64,000 nucleotides of DNA, taken from contig JABAQZ010000022.1 of the NCBI GenBank assembly GCA_019187405.1, positions 37,088 through 101,087 of the forward strand, in the 5' to 3' direction. The stretch's first letter is position 1. The number at the start of each line of letters is the position of its first letter. The DNA comes from Ignavibacteria bacterium. Its GTDB lineage: Bacteria; Bacteroidota; Ignavibacteria; Tepidaquicellales; Tepidaquicellaceae. The translations under genes were made by a program, and so were the position numbers. Under the pieces are notes generated by a model, which did no database searches, was not told the DNA's origin, and saw nothing but the letters and a program-made list of their open reading frames with translations. Positions 44,791 to 52,477 of this stretch are shown piece by piece.

Positions 44791-45780
44791 ATGCTCTGTC
44801 TTGGGCGTATGACGTCTAAAACAAAGAAAAACAAAGCCCATCAACACCTGAATCTGAAGGAACTTCATGACAGTTTTGTTAAATATAAGCAATATGCCGT
44901 TGGCACTTCTCAAGCAACGATACGAAACTACAAGCATAATTTTAAGTTATTGACGCAATTTAAACCAGACATCAAGGTTCATGATTTATCGGAGAAAACG
45001 ATTGTCAACTTCATGGAATTTCTAAATACACGATTACGAAAAGTTGGAAGGAAAAATATAGCAAGACCTTATAAAAATTCCAGCATTGCTACCGTTAGAG
45101 GAAAGCTCAGTTCATTTTTTGACTGGTTGGTAGAACGAAAATACTTAAATGAGAACCCATTTCATAAGATCAAGTATCCTGATGTCTCCTATACAGATGC
45201 TCGAGCTTTTAGTCCAAAGGAATTCGAAGCAATTTGTTTAGCTATTCATACGAAAATTCATTGGAAGAATTTGTTAATTAAAAAACGTAACATCGCCATC
45301 GTCATGTTTCTCATATTGACTGGTGTGCGTAAAGAAGAGTTATTAGGATTACGTTTGCCGGATGTTGATATCGAAAGAGAAATTGTAAAAGTTAGAGCAG
45401 AGACGTCAAAGTCAAAACGAAGTAGAATTATTCCGATGAATCCTGAACTAAATCCTTATCTGGAAGACTACCTGTATTTTCGAAGGAATCATCGAACTGT
45501 TTTTTTCTGGGTATCCGGAACACGGGATAGAGGTTTTACAGAGCATGGGATCAAACATTTAACCAACCTATTAAACAAAACGACAAAAGTTAACTGCCAT
45601 CTACATCGTTTTAGGCATACCTTTGCAACAAATTATTATAAGCAAACACATGACCTATATGGACTGCAAAAACTCATGGGACACCGAAGTTTTAAAATGA
45701 CACTAAGTTATCTTAGATCAATGCCTGATGAACATTTGGTTGAGCAAATGAAAAAAATTACTATAACTGAATTTCTCTAA
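44791..45780 (+). CDS. Tyrosine recombinase (XerC/D-like) 1
   Basis: 329 residues; the ATG at 44809 (MTSKTKKNKAHQHL) may be the true start. An N-terminal SAM-like core-binding domain precedes the catalytic domain with the full residue set: Arg in TGVRKEELLGL, His-x-x-Arg in HLHRFRHTFATNY, His in LMGHRSFKMT and nucleophile Tyr in LSYLRSM. The length fits the family. It is one of three tyrosine recombinase genes within 4 kb, and lies over 3 kb from the right attachment repeat. It may come from another element or serve a different site. Confidence 0.85.
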   Translation: MLCLGRMTSKTKKNKAHQHLNLKELHDSFVKYKQYAVGTSQATIRNYKHNFKLLTQFKPDIKVHDLSEKTIVNFMEFLNTRLRKVGRKNIARPYKNSSIATVRGKLSSFFDWLVERKYLNENPFHKIKYPDVSYTDARAFSPKEFEAICLAIHTKIHWKNLLIKKRNIAIVMFLILTGVRKEELLGLRLPDVDIEREIVKVRAETSKSKRSRIIPMNPELNPYLEDYLYFRRNHRTVFFWVSGTRDRGFTEHGIKHLTNLLNKTTKVNCHLHRFRHTFATNYYKQTHDLYGLQKLMGHRSFKMTLSYLRSMPDEHLVEQMKKITITEFL

Positions 45781-45999
45781 TTTTTTATATTTTCGGTGCT
45801 TGAAAAAATTTCCAAAATGGAGTAAAATATAGATACCTTAATAACTTAAATTACAATTCAAGTATTACTTTTCCCTTTTAACCAATCGATTAAAGCGGGC
45901 AGTAAATAGGTCCTAGATTAGAACACTATTTATTATCCTAAAAGTGGATTCTAACCAATAAATATAAGGCTTATATGCCACAGGGACTATGCTCCGAAA

Positions 46000-46042
46000 C
46001 CTTTTAAGGAGATGGTCGCAGGTTCGAATCCTGCTGGGCGCA
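46000..46042 (+). pseudogene. tRNA-Lys(TTT) 3' fragment
   Basis: CTTTTAA reads as an anticodon loop with TTT. GGAGA and TGGTC follow as stem and variable loop. The T-arm GCAGG-TTCGAAT-CCTGC is perfect, and TGGGCGC plus A is the 3' acceptor strand. The 5' half is missing. It lies 160 bp before a tyrosine recombinase gene, so it is probably an attachment-site relic. Confidence 0.7.
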
Positions 46043-46201
46043 CTTTTATTGGTGTTTTTCCTCATTTTGACTTATTTCTGTCCCTGTTCGGAACAAAACA
46101 GGCCTAATGTATTGTGGACAACTCTTGACGGGAGTAGGTCATCAAAAATTTTTCGATGTGGTTATCAAGAACTATATAATGCTCGAATTGAATCGCATTA
46201 T

Positions 46202-47089
46202 ATGGATATACAAATTCTTTTAGAAAGGTTTTGTGATTATTCTACGTGTATCAAAGGATACTCATTTCGCACAATAAAACGGTATAGGCAAGTGATACAA
46301 TATTTTTGTCATTTATCAAAGATTCAATACATAGAAGAGGTTACTGATGAAAACGTTCGCAATTTATTTTATCATGGCCGAACAGTTTCAAAGTGGTCAA
46401 CAAACACGTTTCATTGTTATCACAAGTCTCTCATTGTTTTTTTCCGATGGTGCATTCAAGAAAATTTTATGAAGATCAATCCGGTGGAAAAAATTGAACT
46501 GCCAAAGATCGAGAAAAAACTTCCCAACAAATTATCAAAACAAGATTCATTAAAAATTCTTGAGGTAGTAGATAATTATCCGTATAGTAAAAGCTTTTTG
46601 AGGTTTCGAAATTATGCAATACTAGCGACTTTTATTTATACAGGGATTCGCAAAAGCGAATTACTTAATCTGAAATTTACGGATGTTGATCTCGAGAATT
46701 TATCACTGTTTATAAGATGCGGCAAAGGAAACAAAGACAGGGTAATTCCCATTAACTACCGGCTTGCGGAAGCATTAAAAAAATATGTAGAAGCGAGAAA
46801 AAAGGCTTACAAAACATGCCCTGAATTTTTTACCAGTTATACCTTCAATATGGGATTTACAGATAGTGGATTAAAGCGACTTGTTAATAAAATCGCTAAC
46901 GTTTCAGGAATAAAATTTACCGTTCACAGACTTCGACATACGTTTGCAACCCTCATGCTTGAAGGTGGATGTGATATTTTTTCGTTATCAAAAATGATGG
47001 GGCATAGTGATATAAAAACCACTACAATTTATCTGGCGGCTAGTGTTCATCACTTGAGGGAGCAGATTTTGAAACATCCTTTGAATTAG
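46202..47089 (+). CDS. Tyrosine recombinase (XerC/D-like) 2
   Basis: 295 residues from the ATG at 46202 (MDIQILLERFCDYSTC). A longer frame from 45989 was not used: its first codons translate the tRNA-Lys fragment (QVRILLGA), a known artefact. Catalytic residues: Arg in TGIRKSELLNL, Lys in the CGKGNKDR hairpin, His-x-x-Arg in TVHRLRHTFATLM, His in MMGHSDIKTT and Tyr in TIYLAAS. The arrangement is intact. The tRNA-Lys 3' fragment upstream suggests this enzyme belonged to an element that targeted tRNA-Lys. Confidence 0.85.
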   Translation: MDIQILLERFCDYSTCIKGYSFRTIKRYRQVIQYFCHLSKIQYIEEVTDENVRNLFYHGRTVSKWSTNTFHCYHKSLIVFFRWCIQENFMKINPVEKIELPKIEKKLPNKLSKQDSLKILEVVDNYPYSKSFLRFRNYAILATFIYTGIRKSELLNLKFTDVDLENLSLFIRCGKGNKDRVIPINYRLAEALKKYVEARKKAYKTCPEFFTSYTFNMGFTDSGLKRLVNKIANVSGIKFTVHRLRHTFATLMLEGGCDIFSLSKMMGHSDIKTTTIYLAASVHHLREQILKHPLN

Positions 47090-47120
47090 TTTTTCTCTTA
47101 CGTTTTCTTAAGAATCTCTT

Positions 47121-47276
47121 TCAGAGATTATATTCTTTTCTATCAACCTGCATAATATCTATGACTTTTGTGCGATAATACCATGGAAGGATAACTAAAC
47201 TAATCAAAAATAGAACAATAGTAATTACTAAGACAATAGTAAGTGACCAATTGATTTGACCATTGATACACTCCAT
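47121..47276 (-). CDS. Small single-span membrane protein
   Basis: 51 residues reading leftward: MECINGQINWSLTIVLVITI, further hydrophobic residues, then PWYYRTKVIDIMQVDRKEYN. One strongly hydrophobic segment of about 22 residues is followed by a charged cytoplasmic tail. It lies between two recombinase-type genes. No family recognised; membrane microproteins are common on mobile elements. The clean amphipathic layout supports it, but there is no strong ribosome binding site. Confidence 0.4.
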   Translation of the reverse strand: MECINGQINWSLTIVLVITIVLFLISLVILPWYYRTKVIDIMQVDRKEYNL

Positions 47277-47441
47277 CTAAATTGATCAAAAAATATTACA
47301 AAAATATATATTAATAAAACTTATTTGAATGATAATAATTTAAAATCTAAGACATTCACAAATATTCAAAATACTCCAATGATTTCCAATCAACACCAAT
47401 GCACTTTCCCTATGTAATTACTAAGTTGCTATTGTAAATAA

Positions 47442-47480
47442 AAACGCCCCACCATGGTAAGATACACGGTGCAGGCGTTT
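47442..47480 (-). terminator. Terminator of the excisionase-like gene
   Basis: On the minus strand, AAACGCC...GGCGTTT forms a stem followed by a T-run. An inner CACC/GGTG pair extends it. It lies six bases after the HTH gene stop. Confidence 0.8.
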
Positions 47481-47485
47481 GACTC

Positions 47486-47707
47486 TTAAAGATTATGTCG
47501 GTTGTCGGCATGACCTTTAGGTCGTGAAGCTGTCTGTTTTTGTGCGCGCTGCTTCAGAGCACATTGTAACACATCGGCGTCAAAAAAGTAAGAGCCGGCA
47601 AGTTCAAAGAATCCGGGTATTTCACGCTTATGCTGGTATACCCATTTTTCAGAACGTTTGCTATTAAGAAGCATCACTACTTCTTTGACGGTTAGGTACT
47701 TGGACAT
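47486..47707 (-). CDS. Excisionase-like helix-turn-helix protein
   Basis: 73 residues. MSKYLTVKEVVMLLNSKRSE then WVYQHKREIPGFFELAGSYF is the MerR-like winged helix of excisionase/AlpA-type proteins: a recognition helix followed by a wing carrying the GSYFF strand. A basic tail ends it. It lies 137 bp from the integrase gene and points away from it, a frequent layout for directionality factors. It could bind the end repeats to favour excision. Confidence 0.7.
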   Translation of the reverse strand: MSKYLTVKEVVMLLNSKRSEKWVYQHKREIPGFFELAGSYFFDADVLQCALKQRAQKQTASRPKGHADNRHNL

Positions 47708-47843
47708 GTTAATCCTTTACCCAACACGCCTTTATAGTTTACATTGTCTCAAACACCTTGCCACCTTAAAAATAGACACTTCATTTTTTCCACGAAGTAA
47801 AATAATTTATTAACTCAAAAATTGAAAGGAGCTAATTTGTGAA

Positions 47844-48854
47844 ATGCCGATTTATCAGAAAGATCTCTCGAAAGGAATCCGATACTATTACAAGTTTGAT
47901 CTCAACGGGAGAATATATCGGAGTAAAGCCATCTATCATACTAAAGGGGAAGCCAAGAAAGCAGAAGCTGAAGCGTATCAAGCAGCAGATTTCCGGCAGA
48001 GGCATCCGAAACAATCACAGGAAATAGGTATTAAGCAGGCAATAGATGAGCGTCTCGATTACGTACAGGCGAGAAAGTCAAAATCGTACTATGAGGATTC
48101 TCGACGATATCTTTCAATCCTGTATCATCAATTCAATGACCTTTCTGAGGTCACAAAATTGGATATAGAGAAAATATTACAGGAACAGGCATCAAGAGGT
48201 GTATATACTGTAAACGCTATCCTGCGGGCATTTAAAACCTTCTTTAACTTCACGATTCAGAACTACGACCTTGACATAAAAAACCCATGTCAGTATATCA
48301 AGCCTTTTGCCATTGAAAGACGCATCAAGTACATCCCAACCAATGAGGAGATTAATAAAGTTTTGCACATCTGTACTCCGGAACAGCGTAAGCTCATTGA
48401 ATTCTTACGAGACACCGGGGCAAGACTTAACGAAGCTCTAAATCTTACGGGCAAGGATATTTCCAATCTCGAAGTAATACTCTATACACGAAAGTCAGTG
48501 AATTCTAATTTGATACCAAGGCGAGTGCCGAAACCGGATTGTCTTACAGGACAAACATTTTCACCCGAGCAAAAAGTATTTGGCTACTGGAAAGAGAAGC
48601 CAAAATTTCTTGAACGCAAACTTAAGTCTCTCGGATTTCCGTTATGGGGTTTTCATAATTTAAGACATCGATATGCCTCACTACTTTCGGCACAAGGAAA
48701 ACCATTATATGAAGTGATGAGTTTACTCGGACACAGTTCACTTGTTACTACTCAAAAGTACCTTCAATTAATACCAAAACTTGGGAACGATCTGGGAACG
48801 ATTTATACAGAAAATATGGAACATAAGAAACAGGAATACCCTGTAAAGAGTTGA
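47844..48854 (+). CDS. int: Island integrase (tyrosine recombinase)
   Basis: 336 residues from the ATG at 47844. AAAGGAG lies at 47824-47830; a GTG at 47839 is nearer but opens a different, short frame. The N-terminus (MPIYQKDLSKGIRYYYKFDL) is an arm-binding-type domain, followed by a core-binding domain. Catalytic residues: Arg in RDTGARLNEALNL, His-x-x-Arg in FHNLRHRYASLL, His in LLGHSSLVTT and Tyr in QKYLQLIP. Its last codons contain two GGGAACGATTT-like repeats that may double as binding sites. The 48-bp tRNA-Asp repeat lies 48 bp downstream, so this is the enzyme most likely to have inserted the island. Confidence 0.92.
   Translation: MPIYQKDLSKGIRYYYKFDLNGRIYRSKAIYHTKGEAKKAEAEAYQAADFRQRHPKQSQEIGIKQAIDERLDYVQARKSKSYYEDSRRYLSILYHQFNDLSEVTKLDIEKILQEQASRGVYTVNAILRAFKTFFNFTIQNYDLDIKNPCQYIKPFAIERRIKYIPTNEEINKVLHICTPEQRKLIEFLRDTGARLNEALNLTGKDISNLEVILYTRKSVNSNLIPRRVPKPDCLTGQTFSPEQKVFGYWKEKPKFLERKLKSLGFPLWGFHNLRHRYASLLSAQGKPLYEVMSLLGHSSLVTTQKYLQLIPKLGNDLGTIYTENMEHKKQEYPVKS
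48783..48804 (+). repeat. Two tandem GGGAACGAT(T/C)T repeats at the right end
   Basis: Copies at 48783-48793 (one mismatch) and 48794-48804 lie inside the integrase 3' coding end, about 100 bp inside the right attachment repeat. They face the same way as the triplet at 14399-14431. Confidence 0.65.
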
Positions 48855-48902
48855 AGTTTATAATAGTTTTAAATATTCTGCAAAATCGGAATCGTACCGA
48901 TT

Positions 48903-48950
48903 TGACTGTCACTCAGGAGGTCGCGGGTTCGAGTCCCGTCGATTCCGCAA
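48903..48950 (+). repeat. attR: 48-bp tRNA-Asp 3' repeat
   Basis: Perfect copy of 14279-14326. The 5' half of the tRNA is absent here, as expected for the displaced original tRNA end at the far side of an island. Confidence 0.92.
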
Positions 48951-48955
48951 ATATT

Positions 48956-48979
48956 AAGCCCGTCATTCACGGGCTTTTT
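48956..48979 (+). terminator. Original tRNA-Asp terminator
   Basis: The 8-bp stem AAGCCCGT/ACGGGCTT with a 5-nt loop and a T-run lies five bases after the attR repeat. It would have terminated the tRNA before integration. Confidence 0.85.
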
Positions 48980-48984
48980 GATTT

Positions 48985-49239
48985 GTGGAAAAATATTATA
49001 CATACATTATTCAAAGTTTAAGAGACGGGAGTTTTTACATAGGATATTCATCTGATCTTGAAAAGAGAATTTTGTTTCATAACAATAAGCTAAGCAAATA
49101 TACCTCAACAAGAACTCCATGGAAGCTTGTTTACTTTGTAGAGTTCGAAAACAAATCCGATGCAATCAAGCGGGAAAAATTTTTGAAGAAACAAAGGAAC
49201 AGAGAGTTTAATAAAAAACTAATCAAAGACTTTTCATGA
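48985..49239 (+). CDS. GIY-YIG nuclease domain protein
   Basis: 84 residues from a GTG start directly after the terminator. YYTYIIQSLRDGSFYIGYSS carries the GIY-YIG-type strands, followed by LEKRILFHN with the conserved Arg, TPWKLVYFVEF and a Lys-rich end. It is a complete single-domain protein like the UvrC-type small nucleases frequent in Bacteroidota genomes. It fills nearly all of the ~300 bp between two tRNA-Asp 3' copies (48903-48950 and 49255-49299). That suggests the nuclease gene plus tRNA end behaves as a mobile or homing-like unit; this is inference. Confidence 0.85.
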   Translation: MEKYYTYIIQSLRDGSFYIGYSSDLEKRILFHNNKLSKYTSTRTPWKLVYFVEFENKSDAIKREKFLKKQRNREFNKKLIKDFS

Positions 49240-49254
49240 AGTCATTCACTCGGT

Positions 49255-49299
49255 TGGTCGTCCCCCGAATGCTCGGGGGAAGTCCCGTCGATTCCGCAA
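49255..49299 (+). pseudogene. Degenerate tRNA-Asp 3' end with hairpin in the T-arm, copy 1
   Basis: TGGTCG and GTCCCGTCGATTCCGCAA match the tRNA-Asp, but the T-stem and loop bases between are replaced by a palindrome (CCCCCGA-ATGC-TCGGGGG). The whole 45 bp are identical at 58668-58712. The tRNA fold is destroyed, so it is a relic or recombination site. Confidence 0.8.
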
Positions 49300-49416
49300 G
49301 GTAAGCCCTTTAAGTAATTTAAACATAGAGGGTTTTTTGTTTGATTTTATAGTAAGTGACTTCCTGATTTTGAGATCGATTGAGGAGAATTTCATTCGCA
49401 ATTATCTAAATTTCAG

Positions 49417-50805
49417 TCAAAATTGATTTAGGTCATGTGGTATAGGCTCACTGTCATGAATCGGATATTTATCCACAAGCATTATATCGGTATTTACATT
49501 TTTATCATAGAGTGAATTATACAGCTCATCATCATCCGGCAGATTCCTCAACCCGCTCCAATATCCCTTCGTGCATTCTTCACATGTCACTGATATCAAT
49601 CCCGTGTTTGTGTTAATGTTTTTTATTATTCTGTTAACTTCCGATATGCAGGGAATATTATTATAGAAATATTCATCCATGTAGAAATATGCAAAACCTG
49701 AGTCATTGACTGAAAAAGCATTGACTTCTTCAAGAATCTTATGATTGAAAAAATATTTTCTAGGCTGACTTGCTGTTTCGAGTTGAGGATTAAATAAAAA
49801 ATGTGCCCATTCATCTTCTACTCTCACATAGTCAAGCCAGACATCAACCTCCCCTGTCCAGAAAACCCGGTAGTCTACCTTTGAATCAAACAGGTTTTCG
49901 GTTCTGCCTGATGCATCTGAAGTAGCTCCCTCAGTTAAGTCAGTTGCAGAAATTGAAAGTGGGTAATTTAATACGTTTTGGAACATATATATTTCTTTAT
50001 ATGAACCATCATAATAGTCATTTGAATCTAGAAAATTTGCAACTTTTACATTTATTAACGAAGTAATTGAACCATCAAAATTTTTGACTTCAACCTTAAC
50101 CACATTTTTATCCCAGTTACCCGGATCATTAGCAAAATTTTGAGGTATTCTCATCCTCGGTTTAATGTACCATCTGTAATCAGGATACATTGATTTTCTG
50201 TCTGATGTCAGATGATTGTCGGATACATCATTCACCTGTTCAAGATTTTCATACAGCGAATCTACTATATACCCAGAATCCGTTCCTGTCTGACAATATC
50301 TTCCGCTTATACCTGTCTCACCTTGCCATATCTCACCGCTGTAATAGCTGCCTCCTCCGTGCTTATATCCGTATCCCGGTTTTTTTATGTTTCCGACTAA
50401 TTCGGCTCTGACGTATTCCGCCTGGTATGTGCTTTGCTGTCCGTAAGCAGGTCTTGATATTTTTTCTCTGCTAAGAAGCATTGAGCTCTCACCCAATGTC
50501 GAACTAAATTTACCAAGCATCGATTGCACGTTTGCTTTGTAAGTATCTAATGAATCATTAAATCCCCCCTGAAGATGTGTAGGATCTGTGTCAGTTCCTT
50601 TAGTTCCGTATCCCTGCATTGCATTTAAACTCAATGCTTTGTAGTCATTCAGAAAAACGCTGCTTGTGAACTGCGCCTCGTAAGGCAAATTAAAATAGCC
50701 GAGATAAAACTTATCCTTCATTCTCGGGCTTTGACTAAATACCGGATCAAAAAACATCAAGATCATCAAAAAGAATAAAAAACTGTAAACATTTCTTCTT
50801 TTCAT
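49417..50805 (-). CDS. Surface protein, C-terminally truncated paralogue
   Basis: 462 residues with signal peptide (MKRRNVYSFLFFLMILMFFD to FSQ) and an AGGAG site upstream. It is nearly identical in long blocks to the first ~465 residues of the 1139-residue protein at 53616-57035, for example YGQQSTYQAEYVRAELVGNI and GYWSGLRNLPDDDELYNSLY. It diverges in a patch around residues 240-275. The chain stops at HDLNQF, where the paralogue continues into the rest of its catalytic-like and beta-helix domains. The break lies about 120 bp from the degenerate tRNA end at 49299, so the truncation probably came with that junction. It lacks a sorting domain. Confidence 0.75.
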   Translation of the reverse strand: MKRRNVYSFLFFLMILMFFDPVFSQSPRMKDKFYLGYFNLPYEAQFTSSVFLNDYKALSLNAMQGYGTKGTDTDPTHLQGGFNDSLDTYKANVQSMLGKFSSTLGESSMLLSREKISRPAYGQQSTYQAEYVRAELVGNIKKPGYGYKHGGGSYYSGEIWQGETGISGRYCQTGTDSGYIVDSLYENLEQVNDVSDNHLTSDRKSMYPDYRWYIKPRMRIPQNFANDPGNWDKNVVKVEVKNFDGSITSLINVKVANFLDSNDYYDGSYKEIYMFQNVLNYPLSISATDLTEGATSDASGRTENLFDSKVDYRVFWTGEVDVWLDYVRVEDEWAHFLFNPQLETASQPRKYFFNHKILEEVNAFSVNDSGFAYFYMDEYFYNNIPCISEVNRIIKNINTNTGLISVTCEECTKGYWSGLRNLPDDDELYNSLYDKNVNTDIMLVDKYPIHDSEPIPHDLNQF

Positions 50806-50859
50806 TTTTTCACTCCTCTATTTTTTACTTAAAAGTTGTATTAAAAAGTTTTTACTTTA

Positions 50860-52185
50860 CTATTTTAAATAAATCATTTTCTTAGTCTCATTATAAAGCA
50901 GACCCGAATTCTTATCGGTCACTTTCATAGAATAAAAATATGTCCCGCTGGAGAGTGACCTACGGCTAAAGTCTAAAGAGACTTTATAATTTCCCGGGTT
51001 TAATATTTCATTATCATAAATTTTCAATATTTCTTTTCCTGTAATGTCATATACCATCAGACTTACAGATGAAGGATTTAAAACTGAAAATTTTATTGTA
51101 GTCTGAGGATTGAACGGGTTGGGATAGTTTTGTTCTAATATAAAGTTGACAGGAATTTCTGTACTTCCCGGATCTATTCCTACATAAGTTATTATTCCGC
51201 CACCGTCTGTTGTGTGAGCTAAACGAGTATAACCAGTCCACGCTGTTAATGAATCTATAGTGGATGTCCATTGACTTATGAATATTGGTGTGACTTGAGT
51301 ACCCCAATTAATTCCTCCGTTTTTAGTTGCATATATTTTAAAGGACCCAGTTCCAGCCCACCCCACTGATTGGTTTATAAAACGAACTTCTGCAAACCCA
51401 TCTGAATTTACTTGTTCTGTCCATATTACTCCTCCATCTAGAGTTTTATAAATTTTTACATTATTTGAATTTGGTTCGAAGACAACCCACCCTGTATCTT
51501 TTTCCAAAAAATAAAACCAATAGAAATCTCCTGGAAGTCCGTTAATAGTATCTGTTGGTGTTGACCAGCTAATTCCGCTGTTGGTAGTTTTGCTCATGAA
51601 ACCACTGCTTAGCCACCAACCATAATATTCACCACCATAGTTTTGTTTCAAAAAGAATATTTGCTCTATTGTGAAAAAGTTTGTTGTGTAAATTCTCGTA
51701 ATACTTGCTCCGCTGTTTGTAGTTCTCCAAATACCGGCAAAGCTTCCATCTGTTCCGCAAAAATAACCTGTATCTTTATTTATAAAAGAAAGATCAGAAA
51801 AATAATTTGAGCCTGTGTAGGTTAGAATCCAATTAGTTCCTCCATTAGTAGTTTTAGAAATTTGTCCGCTTGCTCCGATATGTCCTGTGGCAAATCCAAG
51901 TGTATCATTAAGAAATTCGAAATGCTCAAATTGGTCAGATCCGCTTTGTAAAATTATCCAGCTTTTTCCTGAATTAGTTGTCTTTATTAAATTTGTTGGA
52001 CCATAAAGAGTTATCCACCCTGTTTGAGAATCTATAAACTGTATATCGCTTATCGTCCCGCTAACGGGAAGTGTCTGCTCATACCATCCGGTCTGGGAAT
52101 AAGAGGGATTCACAAGAATAATGAATATAAAAATGTACGTGTAGAAAAGTAGTGATGAGAGCTTATTTAAAAACTTATTATCCAT
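50860..52185 (-). CDS. Ycf48-like propeller protein with T9SS sorting domain, copy A
   Basis: 441 residues with a hydrophobic N-terminal segment and a signal cleavage region (PSYSQTGWYEQ). Repeats such as DSQTGWITLYG, LIKTTNSGKSW and GQISKTTNGGTNW form a Ycf48/BNR-like propeller. The sorting domain begins at LEQNYPNPFNPQTTIKFSVL. It is a close paralogue of the 57089-58399 gene; only the signal peptide region and some propeller blades differ. It is followed by the truncated surface protein gene 54 bp away, the same order as in the other copy. Expected to be displayed by T9SS; ligand unknown. Confidence 0.85.
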   Translation of the reverse strand: MDNKFLNKLSSLLFYTYIFIFIILVNPSYSQTGWYEQTLPVSGTISDIQFIDSQTGWITLYGPTNLIKTTNSGKSWIILQSGSDQFEHFEFLNDTLGFATGHIGASGQISKTTNGGTNWILTYTGSNYFSDLSFINKDTGYFCGTDGSFAGIWRTTNSGASITRIYTTNFFTIEQIFFLKQNYGGEYYGWWLSSGFMSKTTNSGISWSTPTDTINGLPGDFYWFYFLEKDTGWVVFEPNSNNVKIYKTLDGGVIWTEQVNSDGFAEVRFINQSVGWAGTGSFKIYATKNGGINWGTQVTPIFISQWTSTIDSLTAWTGYTRLAHTTDGGGIITYVGIDPGSTEIPVNFILEQNYPNPFNPQTTIKFSVLNPSSVSLMVYDITGKEILKIYDNEILNPGNYKVSLDFSRRSLSSGTYFYSMKVTDKNSGLLYNETKKMIYLK

Positions 52186-52308
52186 GACGGTAAAAGTTTT
52201 ATTTTAAATTAAAGAGATTGGTCTGGAATTTCAATTTAGAAAAGAATCCTCTATTTAGATTTCTAAATTTTCTAATTTCTGTAATAAGTGTAGTTAAACA
52301 GTTTTTTT

Positions 52309-52470
52309 TTATTCATAACGATTTTGATAATAAATATCTTTTATTTCATTTACATTATTTTTGTGAACCGAAATAAAAATCTGCTGTGCCCTGTATTTAG
52401 GTTCCTGCAATATTGCCATCTCATTCTCGAGTTCTTCTACAGTGTAGTTAAGCAGGTTTTTTTTATTCAT
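52309..52470 (-). pseudogene. rlmN: rlmN 5' fragment
   Basis: 53 codons reading leftward: MNKKNLLNYTVEELENEMAI, LQEPKYRAQQIFISVHKNNV, then NEIKDIYYQNRYE and a stop. This is the start of RlmN, the radical-SAM 23S rRNA A2503 methyltransferase. The catalytic part is missing. A second copy of the first codons (MNKKKLFNYT) begins at 52316, giving a ~30-bp direct repeat at both ends of the fragment. Confidence 0.75.
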
Positions 52471-52477
52471 TTAATAT

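Larger units (their letters stand above)
14327..48950. mobile_element. ~34.6-kb integrated island at tRNA-Asp
   Basis: Bounded by 48-bp direct repeats of the tRNA-Asp 3' half, with a tyrosine integrase (47844-48854) 48 bp inside the right repeat and an excisionase-like HTH gene (47486-47707) close by. Probable arm-type sites lie inside both ends. The cargo includes a replication-relaxation protein, a truncated coupling protein, a restriction-like operon, Rhs toxin cassettes, a primase-like protein and IS elements. The transfer functions look decayed, so it is now perhaps an integrative element able to excise but not to transfer itself. Confidence 0.88.

Noticed and set aside
45989..46201. N-terminal extension of recombinase 2 (MLRNLLRRWSQVRILLGALL)
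   Set aside because: The QVRILLGA part is the translation of a tRNA 3' end (46000-46042), a frequent annotation artefact; the real start is set at 46202.
47839..48027. GTG-started 62-codon frame before the integrase
   Set aside because: It shares the ribosome binding site but is fully contained in the integrase gene in another frame and has a shadow-like composition.
44791..48854. Recombinase-in-trio (RIT) element
   Set aside because: RIT genes are adjacent and overlapping. Here the three recombinases are separated by other genes, a tRNA fragment and gaps.
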